From assembly GCA_005790265.1 (NCBI GenBank), contig SXVE01000175.1, positions 1-9,386 on the forward strand: a stretch of 9,386 nucleotides of DNA, written 5' to 3'. This document shows positions 5,641-9,386 of the stretch, in pieces. The DNA is from Acidobacteriota bacterium (GTDB taxonomy: Bacteria > Acidobacteriota > Blastocatellia > Pyrinomonadales > Pyrinomonadaceae). The notes beneath the pieces are model-generated. The model saw only the letters and a list, made by a program, of their open reading frames with translations. It made no database searches and was not told the DNA's origin. A program made the position numbers and the translations under genes. Numbering within the stretch: the first letter of the stretch is position 1; every line of letters starts with the position of its first letter.

Positions 5641-6750
5641 TTGAAAATGCGTTGCAAAAATTTTCTGTTGATGACGGCGTTAATTTTTACTTTTTTTTCG
5701 GCGGCGGCGGCGCAAGTTAAGGACGATGAAGAAACGATTCGCGTTGACACGCAGGTTGTTGACGTGCCGATTGTCGTAACGGACAAAGCCGGCAAGCCTT
5801 TATTAAATCTTAAAAAAAACAATTTCACGGTTTACGAAGACGGAAAAATGCAGGACGTCACCGATTTTGCGACGACGAACGCGCCGTTTGAAGTCGCGCT
5901 GTTGCTCGACACGTCGGGTTCGACGCGTTCTGATTTGAGTTTGATTCAGCGCGCCGCCGGAAATTTCGTGCAGTCGCTGCGACCGGGCGATAAAGTTTCC
6001 GTCGTCGCGTTCAATTCCGAAATCAAGGAAAAACAAACGCTCGCCGTCAGTCAGGTTGTCAGCAACTTGACGAGCGACCGGCAGCAATTGTTGAGCGCGC
6101 TCGAAAAAGTGAAAACGAGCAACGGAACGCCGTATTACGACAGTCTTTTGCAAATCGTCGAAAAAGTTTTCAATCAGCCGCCGGAAGAAAAATTTCGCGG
6201 CAGACGCGCGCTCGTCGCGCTGACCGACGGCGTTGATTCGACGAGCGCGGCTGATTTTGCGGAAGCGCGCGAACTGCTCGAAAAAGCCGGAATCGTTTGT
6301 TATTTTATTCAAGTTGATACGCGCGAATTTTTTGAGGAAAATCTGCTCGGCGACTGCGAAAGCGCGATTCGTTTTTCGCAGGCGCAGATTCGCCGTTATT
6401 ACCGCCGTTTCGAGCGTAAAGCCAACGTCGAAAAAGTGTCCGCTTTTTGTCAGCTCGGCGATTTTGAGCGGCTCGCCATCAGCAAAAGTTTATACGATTT
6501 GGCGGAAGCGGAAATGGCGGCGCTGGCGCGCAGCTCGGGCGGAAAAGTTTTTCCGGCAGCCGATTTAAGCGAGGCGCGCACTGCATTTAAGAGCGTTGCC
6601 GACGAAATCGGGACGAATTACAGCCTCGGTTATTATTCGTCGAACGAAAAACGCGACGGCACTTACCGCAAAATAAAAATCGAATTAAAAGGCGCGCCCG
6701 CCGGAGCGCAAATTCGCGCGCGCGAAGGTTACACCGCGCCGGTCAATTGA
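5641..6750 (+). CDS. Secreted VWFA-related (acidobacterial type) protein
   Basis: A 369-residue exported protein with one von Willebrand factor A domain, matching the 'VWFA-related Acidobacterial domain' architecture. The signal peptide runs to about residue 24 (hydrophobic core LLMTALIFTFF, then SAAAA before Gln25). A lead-in strand region, VDVPIVVTDKAGKPL (40-54) and FTVYEDGKMQDV (62-73), is typical of this family. The metal-ion-dependent adhesion site is complete: DTSGS at 90-94, Thr163 in NGTPYYD and Asp196 in LTDGVD. The family's terminal block is present: YSLGYYSSN (327-335), then GTYRKIKIEL and a final REGY. Between about 228 and 290 there is an Arg/Tyr-rich segment with Cys239 and Cys270, longer than a simple VWA loop. 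TTG at 5641 is the likely start, with ATG at 5647 as the alternative. The ligand is unknown; the upstream neighbour is a divergent secreted FG-GAP protein. Confidence 0.92.
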   Translation: MKMRCKNFLLMTALIFTFFSAAAAQVKDDEETIRVDTQVVDVPIVVTDKAGKPLLNLKKNNFTVYEDGKMQDVTDFATTNAPFEVALLLDTSGSTRSDLSLIQRAAGNFVQSLRPGDKVSVVAFNSEIKEKQTLAVSQVVSNLTSDRQQLLSALEKVKTSNGTPYYDSLLQIVEKVFNQPPEEKFRGRRALVALTDGVDSTSAADFAEARELLEKAGIVCYFIQVDTREFFEENLLGDCESAIRFSQAQIRRYYRRFERKANVEKVSAFCQLGDFERLAISKSLYDLAEAEMAALARSSGGKVFPAADLSEARTAFKSVADEIGTNYSLGYYSSNEKRDGTYRKIKIELKGAPAGAQIRAREGYTAPVN

Positions 6751-6771
6751 AATTCGGCACATCCAAATTTT

Positions 6772-7950
6772 ATGAATTCTAAATTTAAGCGTATTTGTTT
6801 GATCGTTTTAGACAGCGTCGGCATCGGCGAAATGCCTGATTCCGAAAGTTGGGGCGACAAAGGAGCCGACACTCTGGGCAGCATTTTGAAATCGCGCAAA
6901 GTAAATTTGCCGAATTTGCAGAAACTCGGTTTGGGCAATATTCGTGAATTAAATGGGCTTCCGGCGATTGAAAATCCGGTTGGCAATTTCGGCAAATGCA
7001 CGCTCAAATCAAACGGCAAAGACACGACGACCGGACACTGGGAAATCGCCGGAATCGTGCTCGAAAAAGCGTTCCCGACTTTTCCGAACGGCTTTCCCAA
7101 CGAAATAATCAGCGAATTTGCGGCGAAAGCGAAAGTTCCCGGCGTGCTCGCCAACACGGTCGCGAGCGGAACGGATGTGATTCGCGATTTCGGCGAAGAA
7201 CACGTTCGCACCGGCAAACCGATTGTTTACACGTCGGCTGATTCGGTTTTTCAAATTGCGGCGCACGAAGAAGTGATTCCAATCGAAAGACAATACGAAA
7301 TCTGCGAAATCGCCCGCCAATTACTGAGCGGCGAAATGGAAGTCGGTCGCGTAATCGCGCGTCCGTTTTTAGGAACCACTGCCGAGGATTTCAAACGCAC
7401 CGGCAACCGGCACGATTACGCCGTTCCGCCGCCCGCCGACAATCTTTTGCCGCAGCTCAAAAACAAAAATCTTGATGTCATCTGTGTCGGAAAAGTCGCG
7501 TCGGTTTACGATTCGATGGGCGTAACCGAAGATTTAACGGCGAAAAATAACGAGCAGTCAATTAATCAGACGATCAACGCACTGAACAAAAATTCGCGCG
7601 GTTTGATTTTTTCAAATCTGGTTGACTTCGATATGCTTTACGGGCATCGCCGCGATGTCGAAGGCTACGCGCAGGCGCTCGAATATTTTGATGAACGACT
7701 GCCGGAAATTCTCGACGCGCTCAAAGACGACGATTTGTTGATGATTACTGCCGATCACGGCAACGATCCAGGTTTTCGCGGCTCAGATCACACGCGCGAA
7801 TTCACGCCGCTGCTCGTCTGCGGCAAAACAGCGAAATCCGGTGTCAATCTCGGAACGCGCGGAAGTTTAGCGGACATCGGGCAAACGATTGCGGAAAATT
7901 TCGGCGCGCAATTAAAAAGCGGCGAAAGTTTTCTAACGCAAATCGCCTGA
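6772..7950 (+). CDS. deoB: Phosphopentomutase
   Basis: Cytoplasmic enzyme that interconverts (deoxy)ribose 1-phosphate and 5-phosphate, linking nucleoside salvage to the pentose phosphate pathway. The 392-residue length fits the family. It is an alkaline-phosphatase-superfamily fold with two metal ions. Asp14 lies in LDSVGIGEMPD, and Thr86 in GKDTTTGHWE is the phosphorylated residue by comparison with the Bacillus enzyme (offset of one). Asp287 and His292 lie in DFDMLYGHRRD, Asp328 and His329 in TADHGND, and His340 in SDHTRE. All the metal ligands and the catalytic residue I know of are therefore intact. The start is ATG 6772, the only start after the in-frame TGA at 6748. No clear Shine-Dalgarno is visible. 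The 21-bp gap after the VWA gene suggests co-transcription, though the functions look unrelated. No other nucleoside-salvage gene (deoA, deoC, deoD) is in view. Confidence 0.97.
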   Translation: MNSKFKRICLIVLDSVGIGEMPDSESWGDKGADTLGSILKSRKVNLPNLQKLGLGNIRELNGLPAIENPVGNFGKCTLKSNGKDTTTGHWEIAGIVLEKAFPTFPNGFPNEIISEFAAKAKVPGVLANTVASGTDVIRDFGEEHVRTGKPIVYTSADSVFQIAAHEEVIPIERQYEICEIARQLLSGEMEVGRVIARPFLGTTAEDFKRTGNRHDYAVPPPADNLLPQLKNKNLDVICVGKVASVYDSMGVTEDLTAKNNEQSINQTINALNKNSRGLIFSNLVDFDMLYGHRRDVEGYAQALEYFDERLPEILDALKDDDLLMITADHGNDPGFRGSDHTREFTPLLVCGKTAKSGVNLGTRGSLADIGQTIAENFGAQLKSGESFLTQIA

Positions 7951-8101
7951 CTTTGGAAAACGGAGTGACTTTTCGTATCAGATTTATACGCGGCTTTGTT
8001 TTATTGCGATACGCGGCGAATCGAACGATTTGTATAAAAGCCGATGTTTATTGATCGCGAAGACGAAAGATCGTGCGGCACGTTTGTTGCGCAAATTTTG
8101 T

Positions 8102-8107
8102 AAGGAG
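8102..8107 (+). promoter_or_regulatory. Ribosome binding site fixing the start at 8117
   Basis: AAGGAG lies 9 nt before the ATG at 8117. The same frame is open upstream to a TTG at 8030, but that start has no such site, so 8117 is the better choice. Confidence 0.8.
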
Positions 8108-8116
8108 AAAAAAAAT

Positions 8117-8347
8117 ATGGCAAACGAAACGATAAATCGTGATGATAACGGAATTGAGAATAACGCGGTGACGGTCACGCCGAAAAACACGATTGGTAAA
8201 GGAACTCTGGTAATGATCGGCGCGGCGATTTTATTTTTAATCATCGCCGCCGTTCTTTTTACCAGCTTTTTAAATGCGCCGACGGGCGGCTCGAACGGAA
8301 GTTCAGCCGGAAATTCGGCGACCAACCAATCGAGAGCGAATCCGTAA
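8117..8347 (+). CDS. Small single-pass membrane protein, function unknown
   Basis: A 76-residue protein I do not recognise. Residues 1-29 are polar and contain charged and Asn residues (MANETINRDDNGIENN), then GKG (27-29). A strong hydrophobic helix of about 21 residues follows (31-51, with IGAAILFLIIAAVLF at its core). The rest (53-76) is a Gly/Ser/Asn-rich, low-complexity tail. There is no signal-peptide cleavage site and only one membrane segment, with the few charges before the helix leaving orientation uncertain. The ATG is supported by AAGGAG at 8102-8107. It lies 166 bp after deoB and 111 bp before the DUF885 gene, all on the same strand. It could be a small membrane anchor or an accessory to an envelope complex, but there is no evidence for a specific role. 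Coding status is supported by the ribosome binding site and sensible composition. Confidence 0.75.
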   Translation: MANETINRDDNGIENNAVTVTPKNTIGKGTLVMIGAAILFLIIAAVLFTSFLNAPTGGSNGSSAGNSATNQSRANP

Positions 8348-8437
8348 TTTAAAAAGCGAGTATTTTTATTACCCGAAAAAAAGCGGCGGCGAGTGTGCGG
8401 ACGAAGTGAATTTTCGAGCGATATTGTTTGAGAAAAA

Positions 8438-8446
8438 TGATATTAT
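8438..8446 (+). promoter_or_regulatory. Candidate extended -10 upstream of the DUF885 gene
   Basis: TGA followed by TATTAT (8441-8446) fits an extended -10, with no convincing -35. A start near 8453 would leave a leader of only about 6 nt before the ATG at 8459, which would be nearly leaderless. That would fit the absence of a good Shine-Dalgarno there. Confidence 0.3.
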
Positions 8447-8458
8447 TTCGGAAAAATT

Positions 8459-9386
8459 ATGAAACGTCTTAAAACGCTCGCCGCTTTTTTCTGCCTTTTC
8501 GTCTTTATTTTCAACAGCTTTGCGTTTGTCGCGCGGGCGCAGGCGGCGAGTGATTTAACGATTGATAACGAATCGCCGAGCCGTCTGCGCGGCGCGATTG
8601 AAAATTTTCAGCAGGATTACGGCAGTTTGAATCGATTTTATTCGGCGCCGACTTCGCCGCGCCGCGCCGCACGTCTGCGGGAACTTTATGCAGATCGCCT
8701 CGCGTTTTTGGACAGGCAGAATTACGACGCGCTCAACCAAAACGAGCAGATTGATTTCGTTCTTTTTCAGAATTACTTGCGGCACGAAATCAAAGAACTC
8801 GAACGCGGCAATCGGCAGCTTGAGGAAATGGCGGCGCTGATTCCGTTTGCGCGAACGATCAGCGATTTGGAAGACACGCGCCGCCGGCTCGAAACGATTG
8901 ATCCGGCAAAAACCGCGGCGCTACTCAACGATCTCGCCAAACAAATTTCCGCCGCGCAAAAAAGCATCGAGGAAAACAAAACCGCCAAACCGAAGCGCAC
9001 GGTCGCCAACCGCGCCGCGCGCACGGTCAATTCGCTGCGCGCGACGCTGAAAAATTGGTTTACTTTTTACAACGCTTACGATCCGCTGTTTTCTTGGTGG
9101 AACAGCGAGCCGTATAAATCTGTTGACGCCGCGCTGCAAAATTATCAAACGTTTTTGCTCGACAAAATCGTCGGCATCAAACCCGACGACAAAACCACGA
9201 TTATCGGTGATCCGATTGGACGCGACGCGCTCGTTCAGGAATTGGAATACGAAATGATTCCGTACGCGCCGGAAGAATTGATCGCGATTGCCGATAAAGA
9301 ATTCGCGTGGTGCGAAGCGGAAATGAAAAAAGCCGCGCGCGAAATGGGGTTCGGCGACGATTGGAAAAAGGCGCTCGAAACGGTCA
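8459..9386 (+). CDS. Secreted DUF885 family protein, 3' end outside window
   Basis: The N-terminal 309 residues of an exported protein, open to the right edge with no stop. The signal peptide is clear: MKRLK, a hydrophobic core (about 7-24) and a cleavage site near VARAQA (24-29). The mature part is helical and charged, with coiled-coil-like heptads around 105-175. The block DDKTTIIGDPIGRDAL (243-258), then YAPEELIAIADKEF (269-282) and EAEMKKAAREMG (286-297), matches the DUF885 family, where a G-R-x-A-L helix and an E-E-L-I-x-I helix recur. DUF885 proteins have been suggested to be metallopeptidase-like, but any metal-binding site would lie beyond the window. The start is the ATG at 8459 because it heads the signal peptide; its ribosome binding site is weak. 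Full-length relatives are normally several hundred residues longer. It is the last of a same-strand run with deoB and the small membrane protein. Confidence 0.85.
   Translation, partial: MKRLKTLAAFFCLFVFIFNSFAFVARAQAASDLTIDNESPSRLRGAIENFQQDYGSLNRFYSAPTSPRRAARLRELYADRLAFLDRQNYDALNQNEQIDFVLFQNYLRHEIKELERGNRQLEEMAALIPFARTISDLEDTRRRLETIDPAKTAALLNDLAKQISAAQKSIEENKTAKPKRTVANRAARTVNSLRATLKNWFTFYNAYDPLFSWWNSEPYKSVDAALQNYQTFLLDKIVGIKPDDKTTIIGDPIGRDALVQELEYEMIPYAPEELIAIADKEFAWCEAEMKKAAREMGFGDDWKKALETV

Noticed and set aside
6748..6772. Read-through fusion of the VWA protein and DeoB (same frame, separated by TGA and seven sense codons)
   Set aside because: A shared frame has a one-in-three chance. One protein is exported and the other cytoplasmic, and DeoB is complete from its own ATG.
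7009..7320. Minus-strand 103-codon frame inside deoB
   Set aside because: Phe/Arg-rich shadow of a fully conserved enzyme gene.
8030..8116. N-terminal extension of the small membrane protein from a TTG
   Set aside because: The TTG has no ribosome binding site, and the extension runs through the AAGGAG that serves the ATG at 8117.
7984..8325. Minus-strand 113-codon frame opposite the small membrane protein
   Set aside because: It has no minus-strand ribosome binding site, and the plus-strand gene has a strong one. Its hydrophobic stretch is the complement of the membrane helix codons.

Overview
The window looks like ordinary chromosome from an acidobacterium, probably the Blastocatellia/Pyrinomonadaceae type. 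The lineage call is an inference. It rests on a secreted von Willebrand factor A protein of the acidobacterial 'VWFA-related' type, a secreted FG-GAP/VCBS protein with a Pro-Thr linker, a signal-peptide DUF885 protein, and a uniform coding style rich in GCG, CGC and GAA. No marker RNA gene is present to confirm it. Base composition and codon use look even across all genes, with no sign of recent transfer.

Left part (1-2898). The window opens inside a short-chain dehydrogenase whose 5' end lies outside. A 107-bp inverted repeat built from 10-bp units fills the gap that follows. Next comes a compact plus-strand operon: an aldo/keto reductase, an antibiotic-biosynthesis-monooxygenase (ABM) family protein and an OsmC peroxiredoxin, with gaps of 24 and 28 bp. 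It ends at a strong bidirectional terminator shared with a convergent small DUF3072 gene. The operon reads as a detoxification set for reactive carbonyls, quinones and organic peroxides; that combined role is inferred.

Middle (2899-3670). Divergent from the DUF3072 gene is a monocistronic thioredoxin gene (trxA). It has a good sigma-70-type promoter preceded by two palindromes, one of them a perfect 11+11 bp operator-like site. Two consecutive hairpin terminators separate trxA from the next, convergent gene.

Right part (3671-9386). A large minus-strand gene encodes a secreted protein with an N-terminal beta-rich domain, a Pro-Thr linker and six FG-GAP-like calcium-binding motifs. Divergent from it is a secreted VWA protein whose best start is TTG. 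It is followed, 21 bp later, by phosphopentomutase (deoB). Then come a 76-residue single-pass membrane protein of unknown function and a secreted DUF885 protein that runs off the right edge.

I found no CRISPR array, transposase, phage gene, tRNA or rRNA, and no convincing new multi-gene system. The items most worth following up are the decamer inverted repeat at 614-720, the palindrome at 2998-3022, the unusual insert in the VWA protein and the small membrane protein.
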